Below are positions 6,388 to 15,443 of a stretch of 64,000 nucleotides of DNA, piece by piece; the first letter of the stretch is position 1; the number at the start of each line of letters is the position of its first letter. A program made the position numbers and the translations under genes. The DNA comes from Catellatospora tritici (GTDB taxonomy: Bacteria; Actinomycetota; Actinomycetes; Mycobacteriales; Micromonosporaceae): the NCBI RefSeq assembly GCF_019083965.1, contig NZ_JAHRCY010000011.1, positions 1-64,000 on the forward strand. Direction: 5' to 3'. The notes under the pieces were generated by a model. It was not told the DNA's origin. It was given only the letters and a program-made list of their open reading frames with translations, and searched no databases.

Positions 6388-9297
6388 GTGCGCGCACGAA
6401 AGTTGCTTGCCGCGTCAATCGGGACTCTGCTGGTCGCAGGGTTCGTCACCGTCATCGCATCACCGGCCCAGGCCTTCTGGGTCCAGAGCATCTCGGCCAC
6501 CAGCCGGGCGTACACCGACTCGAAGCTGCCCACGCAGTCCTTCGTGAACGTCGCGGGTGACGTCCCGCTCGGTGCCTGGTCCGACGGAGCCGGTGCCAAG
6601 CACCGGTCGCGGGCGTACTTCACGTTCGACATCTCCCGCTACGCGGGCAAGGTGATCAGCAAGGCGGACGTCGTCGTCAAGGAGGCCTCCGCGGCCGACT
6701 GCGCCGTCGCGCAGCCCATCGAGCTCTGGCGTACCGATCCCATCACGAGCACCACGAGCTGGGACGACGCGCCTCGGCGGCGCGAGCTGATCGGCACCAC
6801 CAACGCGGGCGGCCCGGATGCCACCTGCCCCGGCTACCTGGTCTGGGATGCGCGGGCGGCGGTGCAGCGCGCGGCCAAGCGCGGTGACGCCACGTTCACC
6901 ATCGAGATCCGGGTGCCGCACGGGTTCGAGGGGGACCTCACCCACGGGCGGAAGCTGAAGCCGTTCGCGACCGCCAATCTGGAATGGAACACCGCGCCGG
7001 TCAACGGCACGCTGGCCGTCGAGTATCCGGTCGCCGGCTGCACCACCCGCCAGGACCCGGTCGTGGTGCCGCCGTACCACATCACGCTTACGCACCGGTG
7101 GACCGATCCGGACACCAACGACTACGGCCGGGCCGAGTTCGCGGCGTGGCCGGTCGGGCACGAGGACCAGCGTATCGAGGCGCCGGGCAGCGGCTACGGG
7201 CCGAACTTCAGCAAGGTGGCCTGGGACATGTCCCGGTATCCGCACGGCACCGTGCTGGCGTGGACCTCGCGGGCGTACGACGGGCACGACTACTCGGCCT
7301 GGGCCAAGCCGTGCTTCGTCAAGATCGACGCCAAGGCGCCCCCGGCCCCGAAGGTGACCTCGGCGCAGTACCCGAACGACGGGCAGCCGCACACCGGTGC
7401 GGGCCTGCCCGGCACGTTCACGTTCTCGGCCCGCGGCACCAAGGATGTGGTCGGCTACTACTGGGGCCGGTACGGCGACACGTACAACTACGTCCCGGCG
7501 CCCGCGCCGGGTGCCGACGCCACCCTGCAGTTCACGCCGACGTCGTTCATGGAGAACCTGTCGGTCCAGTCGGTCGACAAGGCGGGTAACCGGTCGCCGA
7601 AGACCGAGTACGAGTTCTACGTCCGCTCTTCCGCGCCCTACGTCGTGGTGGAGGCCGTCGGTGTCGGCGTGTCCGGCAGCACGCTGGACATACACCGCGG
7701 CGACCCGGACACGACCGAGTTCGGCTACAGCATCGGCGGCGGCCCGGAGACGCGCGTTCCGGCCAACGCCGACGGCCCGACCCACGTCGACGTGGTCTTC
7801 TCGTCCCTCGGCTACACCGACGTGACAGTCAAGGCGTACGCCGGGACCGAGCTCATCGGTGCGTCCCGCCAGGACGTCATGGTCCGGGACCTGCCGCGGA
7901 TCGAGTCGGCCGACTTCGCCTGGCCGGAGGTGGAGGGCCAGGTCGGCAGGCCGGGCACGTTCACCTTCCGCCCGGGTCGACCGGACGTGGTGGCGTACGA
8001 GTATGGGTTCCTGTACCACAGCGACCTGCAGCGCATCGACGCCGCCGCCGACGGCACCGCCACCCTGACCTGGACCCCCACCGAGCCGGACTGGTACATG
8101 CTCAACGTCCGCAGCATCGGCGCCGACGGGACGGTCTCGGAGACGAACCAGTTCCAGTTCAACGTGATCGACACCAAGCCGGTCGTGCGGTCGAGCACCT
8201 ACCCGGACTACTGGGCGGGTGGCGGGGTGGGCGTCCCCGGCGAGTTCGAGTTCGACACCGCCATGCCGGACGCGGCCGCCTACGTGTACCGCTTCAACGA
8301 CGGGGCCGAGCAGGTCGTCGAGATCGAGTGGCCGTACACCATGGCGCAGGTCACCCTCACCCCGGACCACTCCGGGACGAACACGCTGTCGGTGCAGACC
8401 CGGTTCGCCGACGGCACGTTCTCGCCGGTGCGGGAGTACGTGTTCCAGGTCAGCGACGCGCCGGTGGTGACGTCGACCGACTACCCGCAGTACAACCCGG
8501 CCGGCCGGCCCGGCCAGGCGGGCGACTTCACCTTCCACCCGGGACGCGCGGATACCGTGGCGTACCAGTACTCGCTGGGCTACGGCGATGAGCCGCAGAC
8601 GGTCGCCGCCGGTCCGGACGGGACGGCGACGGTGCGGCTGACGCCGCAGTACTCCGGCTACCAGACGCTGATCGTGGTCGGCGTCGCCGCCGACGGCAGC
8701 CTCACCGCCGAGCGGCGGTACGAGGTGGTCGTACGCAACCCGTACGTCGACGTGACCAGCTACTACGACTCCTACGGCCCGACCGGCGGCCTGGGTGCCG
8801 TGGGCTGGTTCGAGTTCCGCACCGAGCTGAGCGAGGTCACCGCGTACGAGTACCAGATCAACGGCGGTGCCTGGCAGATCCTCACGCTCGACGGCAACCC
8901 GGCGCGGATCGAGGTGACCATGGACCGCAACGGGGAGAACCTGCTGTCGGTGCGCGGTCGGGACGGCGCCGGTGTGATCACGCCGCAGACCGACTACCCG
9001 TTCCTGGTCGGCGTCCAGCCCCGCCTCACCTCGACCGACTACCCGGCGGGGGAGTACAGCGGCGGCCCCGGCGTCGCCGGGCAGTTCCACTTCCTGCCCG
9101 GCAGCCCGGACGTGGTGGAGTACGAGTACCAGGCCGGTTACACCGCCCCGGTGGTCGTGCCCGCCGACGCCGACGGCACGGCCACGGTGACGTGGGCGCC
9201 GCCCTCGGGCGGCTACTACGGCTGGTACCTGCGGGCGCACCTGGCCGACGGCACCTGGTCCGAGCGCGCCTACTACGGCTTCGGCGTGGATAGCTGA
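6388..9297 (+). CDS. Secreted DNRLRE-domain protein with about seven Ig-like repeats
   Basis: The 969-residue protein starts at GTG 6388, eight bases after GGGGAGGAG. A signal peptide (ARKLLAASIGTLLVAGFVTV, cleavage near SPAQA) is followed by a DNRLRE-type domain (about 30-215, with RAYFTFDIS and ELWRTDPITSTTSWDD) and a fibronectin-like segment. From about residue 325 to the end run about seven units of 90-95 residues, each with an ST(D/T)YP-like start, a G-x-PG-x-(F/G)TF motif and a VxAYxY strand. No C-terminal sorting signal or anchor is visible, so it is probably released. An adhesive or scaffold role is inferred from architecture only. Confidence 0.8.
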   Translation: MRARKLLAASIGTLLVAGFVTVIASPAQAFWVQSISATSRAYTDSKLPTQSFVNVAGDVPLGAWSDGAGAKHRSRAYFTFDISRYAGKVISKADVVVKEASAADCAVAQPIELWRTDPITSTTSWDDAPRRRELIGTTNAGGPDATCPGYLVWDARAAVQRAAKRGDATFTIEIRVPHGFEGDLTHGRKLKPFATANLEWNTAPVNGTLAVEYPVAGCTTRQDPVVVPPYHITLTHRWTDPDTNDYGRAEFAAWPVGHEDQRIEAPGSGYGPNFSKVAWDMSRYPHGTVLAWTSRAYDGHDYSAWAKPCFVKIDAKAPPAPKVTSAQYPNDGQPHTGAGLPGTFTFSARGTKDVVGYYWGRYGDTYNYVPAPAPGADATLQFTPTSFMENLSVQSVDKAGNRSPKTEYEFYVRSSAPYVVVEAVGVGVSGSTLDIHRGDPDTTEFGYSIGGGPETRVPANADGPTHVDVVFSSLGYTDVTVKAYAGTELIGASRQDVMVRDLPRIESADFAWPEVEGQVGRPGTFTFRPGRPDVVAYEYGFLYHSDLQRIDAAADGTATLTWTPTEPDWYMLNVRSIGADGTVSETNQFQFNVIDTKPVVRSSTYPDYWAGGGVGVPGEFEFDTAMPDAAAYVYRFNDGAEQVVEIEWPYTMAQVTLTPDHSGTNTLSVQTRFADGTFSPVREYVFQVSDAPVVTSTDYPQYNPAGRPGQAGDFTFHPGRADTVAYQYSLGYGDEPQTVAAGPDGTATVRLTPQYSGYQTLIVVGVAADGSLTAERRYEVVVRNPYVDVTSYYDSYGPTGGLGAVGWFEFRTELSEVTAYEYQINGGAWQILTLDGNPARIEVTMDRNGENLLSVRGRDGAGVITPQTDYPFLVGVQPRLTSTDYPAGEYSGGPGVAGQFHFLPGSPDVVEYEYQAGYTAPVVVPADADGTATVTWAPPSGGYYGWYLRAHLADGTWSERAYYGFGVDS

Positions 9298-9306
9298 GGT
9301 CTGACC

Positions 9307-9352
9307 CAGACGGCGGCCCGCTCCGGAGCGATCCGGGGCGGGCCGCCGTCTG
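9307..9352. terminator. Bidirectional terminator hairpin
   Basis: A perfect 15-bp stem (CAGACGGCGGCCCGC at 9307-9321 with 9338-9352) lies between two convergent stop codons. The loop can itself pair CCGG with CCGG. Confidence 0.8.
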
Positions 9353-9355
9353 CTG

Positions 9356-10141
9356 TCACGGCGCGACGTTGAGGTGGGCGAGCACCCGCTCGCCCAGTTC
9401 GGTGTCACCGCCCACCCACACCTGCTGTCGACCGCGGTCGCCGCGGCCGGTGCTGAGCAGCGCGAACCCCTGCCAGGTCAGCGTGATGTGGGTGGTGCTC
9501 GAGTGCGTGTCGGCGGCCGCGACAGCGGCGCGACCCTGGTCGTCCACGTGCACCGCGAAGTCGGTGGGCACCTCGCCCATGACCGTGAAACGGACCGTCG
9601 AGCCGGCCGGGACACCGGCGCCCTTGGCCACCACCTTGGGCAGCGCCTGCAGGATGAGGTCTCGCGAGATCCGCGCCCCGGGTGAGGCCAGACCGCCCGG
9701 CCGCCGGATGGCCCGGCGGACGTCCTGTTCATGCGTCCACAGGTCGAAGGCGCGGGCGGTCAGCTGCACCACGAACGGCACCGGCGAGTGCGACCAGATC
9801 CACCAGCCGATCGCGTCGGCCGGGGGCAGGCCCGAGGTGAGTTGGAGCTCGCGCTGGGCTCGTACCTCGGCCAGTTCGGCGAGCACGGCCGCGCGTCCGG
9901 CACCGCGACGCTGGGCGACACCCTGGTCGATCCAGGCCTGCGGCGGCCCTGGCGGCAGGGGCAGGCCGCCCTCGGCCATCCACTTCTCGCCCGCGACGAC
10001 GTGGGCGTACACGTCGCCGACCGTCCACAGCGGCAGGTCCGTGGCCGCGTCCCACTGTGCGTCGGTGAGCTCGGCGCCCAACGCGACCAGCGAGTCGAGG
10101 GTGTGGCGGCAGGCTTTCGCCGCGCGTTCCAACGATGACAT
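9356..10141 (-). CDS. Maleylpyruvate isomerase-family mycothiol-dependent enzyme
   Basis: The 261-residue protein has the DinB/MDMPI N-terminal four-helix bundle: WTVGDVYAHVVAGEKW supplies the first metal-binding His, and ARAFDLWTHEQDVRRA is the typical second His motif. A C-terminal SCP2-like domain includes VHVDDQGRAAV and ITLTWQGFALLSTGRG. Members use the actinobacterial thiol mycothiol as cofactor; most have unknown substrates. ATG 10141 is chosen because purine-rich GGAGAGG lies upstream, whereas the alternative at 10171 has none. Confidence 0.85.
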   Translation of the reverse strand: MSSLERAAKACRHTLDSLVALGAELTDAQWDAATDLPLWTVGDVYAHVVAGEKWMAEGGLPLPPGPPQAWIDQGVAQRRGAGRAAVLAELAEVRAQRELQLTSGLPPADAIGWWIWSHSPVPFVVQLTARAFDLWTHEQDVRRAIRRPGGLASPGARISRDLILQALPKVVAKGAGVPAGSTVRFTVMGEVPTDFAVHVDDQGRAAVAAADTHSSTTHITLTWQGFALLSTGRGDRGRQQVWVGGDTELGERVLAHLNVAP

Positions 10142-10357
10142 TCCCGGAGCCTCTCCGTTGCCCGACGACATTTCAAGGGGCTGATACCCGCCGGGGCCAA
10201 TACCGCACGCGATGTCGGGACCGCGGGCTCGGCAGCTGTCGCCGTCGCCGGGTACGGTGTCCCGCGTGAACCTCTCATGTCAGGTCGATCCGGGCGGCAG
10301 CCCTGGCCTCGACCGGACCGGGCCGTGCCACACCGCCGACGCGCAGAGCCGCGCGTC

Positions 10358-13189
10358 ATGACCGGGCCAGAGCACGTACGCGAACTGATCGACCAGTGCT
10401 GGAACGCGCCGCGCGGCCCCGCACAGGTGGCGCTGGCCGAGGAGGCGATCGCCCAGGCTGACGCGATCGGCGACGACGAGCTGCGGTTCCAGGCGCGGAT
10501 GGCGGCGACCGAGGCCTACTACCGGGCGGGTTCTCCGGCGCAGTGCTTCGCCGCGTTCTCGTGGTGCCTGGCCCGCTACGACGAGCGGCCCGAGCGATAC
10601 GCCGACAGTGAGAGCCTGCTGCTGTGGCACTTCAAGTACCAGGTCCATGCGCTGCCCCGGTTCCCCGAGGTGCCGTTGGAGCGCGCCTACACGGTGCTGG
10701 AGGACATGCAGCGCCGCTACCAGCAGGGCGGCCACAGTCTGCAGGCCGTACACAAGCTTCGCTGGCTGGTGGCGGCCCACCTGGGCGACCTGGACACGGC
10801 CGGATACCACTACGAGCGGTGGCAGGCGGCGGCCCGCGACGAGAACTCCGACTGCGACGGCTGCGACCCCACCGCGATGGCGCAGCACCTCAGCCACGTC
10901 GGGCGCGACGAGGACGCGATAGCGCTGACCGGCCCGGTGCTGGAGGAGCGGCTGTCCTGCGTGGAGCAGCCGCAGGAGATCCTGACCGCGCTGCTGCTGC
11001 CGTACCTGCGTACCGGGCGGGAGGAGGAGGCGCGCCGGGCGCACCAGCGGGCCTACCGCCTGCTGCGGTCGCAGCACGGCAAGCTGGCGAGCATCGCCGA
11101 GCACGTCCGCTTCCTGGCGCTCGGCGGCGATGTCGCCCGGGGTCTGCAGGTGGTGGAGCGGCATCTGCCGTGGCTGGAGGAGGCGCCCTCACCGGCGGCG
11201 GAGATGGAGTTCGCCGCCGCGTCGGCGCTGCTGCTGCGACTGCTGGGCGCGGTCGGGCACGGCGAGCTGACGGTACGCGGGTCCCGCCGCAGCGTGGCCG
11301 TGCTGGCCGACGAGCTGGCCGCGCGGGCGACGGGTCTGGCGGCCCGCTTCGACGCGCGCAACGGCACCGGTGCGCAGAGCGCCCGGATCGCGGCGCTGCT
11401 GCAGGCCGAGCCGGTCGTCGCGCCGACGCCCCCGCCCGCGGGCTGGCGCGTGCCGTTGCCGCGTACCTCCGGGCAGGCCACGCCCGACCCGCTGCCGGAC
11501 GTGCCCGCCGACGCCGACCTCGACGCGCTGCTGGACCTGGTCGAGGAGGCGCTGCGGCGCGACCTCGAACCTCGGGTGGAGGCCCTGTGGCTGCGCATCC
11601 GCCCGTTGAGCGAGCGGAATCCGCTGACCGCGCTGCAGCACGGCCGCCTGGCCGACCTGGCCGGGATGCGCCTGCACAGTGAGGCCACCGAGGAGACCGA
11701 GCGGGCGTGGGCCGAAGCGCTGGAGTGGTACGTCCAGGCCGGTGACCTGGTGCGTCAGCACCGCATCCGGGGTCGGCTGGGCCTGCACCGCTGCCGCCAG
11801 GGCCAGGTGGAGGAGGGCCTGGCCGAGGTCCGTGCCACCACCGACTACCTGCTCGAGCACGCCGACGACCGGGACCGCGCGGGCGCGCTGCGGCGGCTTG
11901 CCGTGGCGCTGCTGCACGCGCAGGAGCCCGCCGAGGCGTTGACCGTGCTGGACCGGGTGGCCGGGATCGCCGAGCCTGACCCGGGCGCGCGGGTCCGACT
12001 GCAGGTGATGCTGCTGCGGGCGCAGGCGCTGGGGGCCGACGGCCGGGTGCGCGAGGCCGCCGACGCGGCGCAGGAGCTGGTCACCCAGGCGACCGCCGAC
12101 GACGAGCGCGAGCTGATCGGCCTGGGTGAGTTCTTCCTGGGGCAGGGGTTGACCATGTTGGACGACGCGGCCGGGGCGGTCCGCGCCTACGACCGGGCCC
12201 TGACGCACACGCTGCCCGAGCCGCTGGAGCGGGAGGTGCGCGAGCGCCGCGCGGTGCTGCTGGCCGGCACGCCGCGCGCGGCCGAGGTGGTCGACGACCT
12301 GGCCGCGATGGTCGAGCGGATGGCCGACGACACCGACGAGGACGAGGACACCGACCACATCCGGTTCCACCTCGCGGTGGCGCTGTTCAACGCCGGGCGG
12401 ACCGAGGAGGCGGCCGAGGAGGCCGAGGAGGCGGTGGCCGGCGCTGACGAGGTGGGCAACCAGCACCTGGCCGATCAGGGTCGGCACCTGCTCGCCGCGG
12501 TGCACCAGCGACTGGGCGACCCGGACCGAGCGGTGTCGTACCTCGACCAGCTGGCCGACAACCTGGACGGGTTCGACAACGCCGCGGCTCGGGCCAGGGT
12601 GCTGGAGCAGGCCGGTGAGCTGCTGTTCGACCTCGACCGCGACGATTTCGCGGCGGTGCGGCTGGGCGCGGCGGCGGCGGCCTACGCCCTGGCGCGGCTG
12701 CCACTGGACGAGATCCGGGCGCTGCGGCGGCAGACCGTCGCGGCGATGTTCGCCGACGACAGCGCGCAGACGCGGGCCACCCTGGCCCGGGTCGACGCGG
12801 CCGCGCGGGCGGTGCCGCCGGGCCTGGCCGCCGAGCCCGAGGCCGGGTACGAGCTGGCCTGGGTCGCCCTCGACGGTGCTCGCGCACTGGCCGGTATCGG
12901 CGAGTCCGAGGCCGCGCTGTCCCGGCTGGCCGGCGTGGCGCGGCGGTTCGAGGAGCTGGAGTCGTTCGGGGAGGCGCTGCTGGCCGAGCTGACCGAGGGC
13001 GAGGTGCTGCTGGCGGTGGGCCGGGCCGAGGCCGCCGAGCCGGTGCTGCGCGCGGTGGTGAACCACCTGCCCCGCGATTCGGCGACGCTGCCCCGCGCGG
13101 CGTACGTGCTCGCACACGCGCTGCTGCTCACCGGTCAGGGTGACGAGGCCAGGAGATTGGCCGGGGAATATGGGTTCGAACTGGACTAA
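10358..13189 (+). CDS. Large TPR-repeat protein, function unknown
   Basis: The 943-residue protein is rich in Ala, Leu, Glu and Arg, with many 34-residue helical repeats (for example LRRLAVALLHAQEPAEALTV and IRFHLAVALFNAGRTEEAAE). It has no signal peptide, membrane helix or catalytic motif. A TPR scaffold or sensor in the cytoplasm is the most that can be said. ATG 10358 is the first start that begins the helical region (TGPEHVRELIDQCW); the frame stays open upstream to 10277. Its stop codon lies inside the TetR-type operator at 13186. Confidence 0.75.
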   Translation: MTGPEHVRELIDQCWNAPRGPAQVALAEEAIAQADAIGDDELRFQARMAATEAYYRAGSPAQCFAAFSWCLARYDERPERYADSESLLLWHFKYQVHALPRFPEVPLERAYTVLEDMQRRYQQGGHSLQAVHKLRWLVAAHLGDLDTAGYHYERWQAAARDENSDCDGCDPTAMAQHLSHVGRDEDAIALTGPVLEERLSCVEQPQEILTALLLPYLRTGREEEARRAHQRAYRLLRSQHGKLASIAEHVRFLALGGDVARGLQVVERHLPWLEEAPSPAAEMEFAAASALLLRLLGAVGHGELTVRGSRRSVAVLADELAARATGLAARFDARNGTGAQSARIAALLQAEPVVAPTPPPAGWRVPLPRTSGQATPDPLPDVPADADLDALLDLVEEALRRDLEPRVEALWLRIRPLSERNPLTALQHGRLADLAGMRLHSEATEETERAWAEALEWYVQAGDLVRQHRIRGRLGLHRCRQGQVEEGLAEVRATTDYLLEHADDRDRAGALRRLAVALLHAQEPAEALTVLDRVAGIAEPDPGARVRLQVMLLRAQALGADGRVREAADAAQELVTQATADDERELIGLGEFFLGQGLTMLDDAAGAVRAYDRALTHTLPEPLEREVRERRAVLLAGTPRAAEVVDDLAAMVERMADDTDEDEDTDHIRFHLAVALFNAGRTEEAAEEAEEAVAGADEVGNQHLADQGRHLLAAVHQRLGDPDRAVSYLDQLADNLDGFDNAAARARVLEQAGELLFDLDRDDFAAVRLGAAAAAYALARLPLDEIRALRRQTVAAMFADDSAQTRATLARVDAAARAVPPGLAAEPEAGYELAWVALDGARALAGIGESEAALSRLAGVARRFEELESFGEALLAELTEGEVLLAVGRAEAAEPVLRAVVNHLPRDSATLPRAAYVLAHALLLTGQGDEARRLAGEYGFELD

Positions 13190-13201
13190 ACGGACGTTAA
13201 G
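13186..13201. promoter_or_regulatory. TetR-type operator 1 (upstream of the TetR gene)
   Basis: CTAAACGGACGTTAAG matches the shared near-palindrome CTnAACG-N2-CGTTnAG found four times in this block. It ends 23 bp before the TetR start codon, which suggests autoregulation. Confidence 0.7.
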
Positions 13202-13224
13202 TCGGCACTTGACCGGCGAGTAGC

Positions 13225-13851
13225 ATGTCTCGGGTGACGGCAGTTGAGCAAGACGTAGCAGCACCCCCAGCAGCGGCGACCCCCACCAAGGCGCCCCGCC
13301 GGTCCCGTCGCGAGGAGATCCTCGAGATCGCGGTCGGCCTGTTCGCGGCTCGCGGCTACCACGGTGTTTCCATGGACGACATCGGCACCGCCGCCGGAGT
13401 CACCGGACCAGCGCTCTACCACCACTTCGCCGGCAAGGAGGCGATGCTGGTCGCCGCGTTGATGCCGGTCAGCGAGGGCTTGCTCGCGGGCGGCCGCGGC
13501 CGCGTCGCCGACCACGGCGCCGACCCGCGTGTCGCCCTGGAGGCACTGGTCGACTTCCACGTCGACTTCGCCCTCGCGCATCCCGCCGTCATCGCCCTGC
13601 ACCTGCACGAGCTGGACCGCCTGCCCGAGGAGCCGCGCCGGGAGATCCGCCGCCTGCAGCGCCAGTACGTCGAGGAGTGGGTGCAGGTGCTCACCGCCCT
13701 GCGGGCCTCGCTCAACCCGGGCGAGGCGCGAGTGCTCGCGCACGCCGCGTTCGGTCTGATGAACTCCACCCCGTTCCTCGGCGGTGAGGTCGACCGGCAG
13801 CGGCGGGCGACGCTCCTGCGCGCTGCCGCCCTGGCGGCGCTGCTCGGCTGA
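13225..13851 (+). CDS. TetR-family regulator of the leucine/acyl-CoA catabolic block
   Basis: The 208-residue protein has an N-terminal HTH at about 30-75 (REEILEIAVGLFAARGYHGV, MDDIGTAAGVTGPALYHHF), with canonical TetR spacing and the YHHF recognition-helix end. The C-terminal half is an all-helical ligand domain without catalytic motifs. It sits at the head of genes for carboxylation and oxidation of branched acyl-CoAs. The known precedent is the TetR regulator BkaR of Mycobacterium tuberculosis, which controls an equivalent cluster. The four operator-like palindromes support local control. The ligand is probably an acyl-CoA or leucine intermediate (inference). Confidence 0.85.
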   Translation: MSRVTAVEQDVAAPPAAATPTKAPRRSRREEILEIAVGLFAARGYHGVSMDDIGTAAGVTGPALYHHFAGKEAMLVAALMPVSEGLLAGGRGRVADHGADPRVALEALVDFHVDFALAHPAVIALHLHELDRLPEEPRREIRRLQRQYVEEWVQVLTALRASLNPGEARVLAHAAFGLMNSTPFLGGEVDRQRRATLLRAAALAALLG

Positions 13852-13863
13852 ACCATCGTTAAG
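13848..13863. promoter_or_regulatory. TetR-type operator 2 (upstream of biotin carboxylase)
   Basis: CTGAACCATCGTTAAG has a perfect right half and two departures in the left half from the CTTAACG-N2-CGTTAAG pattern. It overlaps the tetR stop and lies 73 bp before the biotin carboxylase start. A TAGCCT -10-like hexamer lies between them. Confidence 0.55.
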
Positions 13864-13936
13864 GCCCGCCTCCTTCCGTGTTCGGCCGACCGTCTAGCCT
13901 CAGCGATGGTTGTCTGAGCATCGGGAGGGGACCTAA

Positions 13937-15274
13937 ATGATCGAGTCGCTGCTCGTCGCGAACCGGGGAGAGATCGCTCGGCGGATCATCCGCACCGCCA
14001 ACAGCCTGGGCATCCGCACGATCGCGGTGTACTCCGAGGCCGACGCGGAGCTGCCGTTCGTGCGCGAGGCTGACGAGGCCGTGTGCGTGGGCCCGGCCAA
14101 TCCGGCCCAGTCCTACCGCAACGCCGAGGCGATCCTGGCGGCCGCCAAGCAGACCGGCGCCCAGGCGATCCACCCCGGCTACGGCTTCCTGTCGGAGAAC
14201 GCGGACTTCGCTCGTACCGTCGAGGCCAATGGCCTGATCTGGGTCGGGCCCGGCGCCGAGGCGATCACCGCGATGGGCGACAAGATCAATGCCCGCAATC
14301 TGATGGCCGCCGCGGGCGTGCCCGTCGCGCCCGGCACCGCCGACCCGGCCACCTCGGTCGAGGTCGCCCTGACGGCCGCCGCCGAGATCGGCTACCCGGT
14401 CATGGTCAAGGCCGCCGCCGGTGGCGGCGGCATGGGCATGGGTGTCGCCAACGGCGAGGCCGAGCTCACCGAGCAGTACGGCAAGGTGCGCGCGTTCGCC
14501 GAGCGCATGTTCGGCGACGGCTCGGTGCTGATCGAGCGCTACTTCCCCCGGGTACGCCACGTCGAGGTGCAGATCCTGGGCCTGGCCGACGGTCGGGTCA
14601 TCGCCCTCGGCGAGCGCGAGTGCTCGGTGCAGCGACGCAACCAGAAGCTGGTCGAGGAGTCGCCGTCCCCGGCACTGTCCGGCGAGCAGCGCACCCTGCT
14701 GCTGGCCGCGGCGGTGCGCGCGGGCGAGGCGGTCGGCTACCGCAACGCGGGCACGGTCGAGTGCCTGTTCGACCCGACCACCGGCGACTTCTTCTTCCTG
14801 GAGATGAACACCCGGCTCCAGGTCGAGCACCCGGTCACCGAGTCGGTGTTCGGCGTCGACCTGGTCGAGGCGCAGTTGCGGGTCGCGGCCGGACTGCCGG
14901 TGCAGTTCGACCCGGACGCGCTGGTGTCCCGGGGCCACGCGATCGAGCTGCGGATCAACGCGGAGGACCCGAAGCGGTTCCTGCCCGGCCCCGGCGTGAT
15001 CACGACGTGGGTGGAGCCGGGCGGCGAGGGCGTGCGCGTCGACTCCGGGTACGCGCAGGGCAACACGGTCACGCCGAACTACGACTCGCTGCTGGCCAAG
15101 GTCGTCGTGTACGGCGTCGACCGGGCTGAGGCGATCGCGCGGGCCAAGGCTGCGATCGCGGCGTTCGAGCTGGTCGGACCGAAGAACAACCTGCCCTTCT
15201 TCGCCGAACTGATGAACAACCCGGAGTTCGTCTCAGGCGACTACGACACCGCCATCGTCTCCCGAATGCGCTGA
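13937..15274 (+). CDS. Biotin carboxylase subunit of an acyl-CoA (methylcrotonyl-CoA type) carboxylase
   Basis: The 445-residue protein has the full biotin carboxylase fold: LLVANRGEIARRIIRTA, HPGYGFLSENADFA, the ATP-grasp glycine loop VKAAAGGGGMGMG, GERECSVQRRNQKLVEE and FLEMNTRLQVEHPVTE with the metal-binding Glu. It carboxylates biotin using ATP and bicarbonate. The length matches stand-alone AccC. The C-terminal biotin-carrier domain (AMKM lysine) usual in actinobacterial methylcrotonyl/propionyl alpha subunits is missing, and no carrier gene is nearby. The glycine loop has Met where Arg or Lys is usual. RBS GGAGGGG precedes ATG 13937. Its partner is probably the carboxyltransferase at 17873. 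Confidence 0.9.
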   Translation: MIESLLVANRGEIARRIIRTANSLGIRTIAVYSEADAELPFVREADEAVCVGPANPAQSYRNAEAILAAAKQTGAQAIHPGYGFLSENADFARTVEANGLIWVGPGAEAITAMGDKINARNLMAAAGVPVAPGTADPATSVEVALTAAAEIGYPVMVKAAAGGGGMGMGVANGEAELTEQYGKVRAFAERMFGDGSVLIERYFPRVRHVEVQILGLADGRVIALGERECSVQRRNQKLVEESPSPALSGEQRTLLLAAAVRAGEAVGYRNAGTVECLFDPTTGDFFFLEMNTRLQVEHPVTESVFGVDLVEAQLRVAAGLPVQFDPDALVSRGHAIELRINAEDPKRFLPGPGVITTWVEPGGEGVRVDSGYAQGNTVTPNYDSLLAKVVVYGVDRAEAIARAKAAIAAFELVGPKNNLPFFAELMNNPEFVSGDYDTAIVSRMR

Positions 15275-15317
15275 CCCGCCCGCCCGCCCCCCGCCCGCCC
15301 GTTCGATCATCGGGTCC

Positions 15318-15393
15318 AAGTTGCCGGGCAACTGGGCGTATCTTGCCCGCTCATTCGCCCCACTGCCCGGCAACTTGAACGATCTTGGGGGCG
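15318..15393. repeat. GTTGCCGGGCAAC palindromic repeat, inverted pair
   Basis: One copy (GTTGCCGGGCAAC from 15320, followed by TGGGCGTATCTTGCCC) faces a second at 15364-15393 (TGCCCGGCAACTTGAACGATCTTGGGGG). The 11-bp arms 15320-15330 and 15364-15374 are perfect inverse complements. Three more copies lie at 17694-17788. The pair follows the biotin carboxylase stop and may also act as a terminator. Confidence 0.65.
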
Positions 15394-15419
15394 TTCGCGG
15401 GTGCGGGGTGGGCGGAGAA

Positions 15420-15435
15420 CTTAACGAGCGCTAAG
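15420..15435. promoter_or_regulatory. TetR-type operator 3 (upstream of HMG-CoA lyase)
   Basis: CTTAACGAGCGCTAAG matches the shared 16-bp near-palindrome with one mismatch between halves. It ends only 8 bp before the lyase ATG, so bound protein would cover the transcription or translation start directly. Confidence 0.7.
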
Positions 15436-15443
15436 GTGACGGC

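Noticed and set aside
4718..6418. 566-residue minus-strand frame covering the SGNH hydrolase
   Set aside because: Only the part below 5407 is homologous to DsbA/FrnE; the upstream part is antisense to a clear SGNH hydrolase.
6460..9408. 982-residue minus-strand frame
   Set aside because: It is antisense to the DNRLRE repeat protein and its repetitiveness mirrors those repeats.
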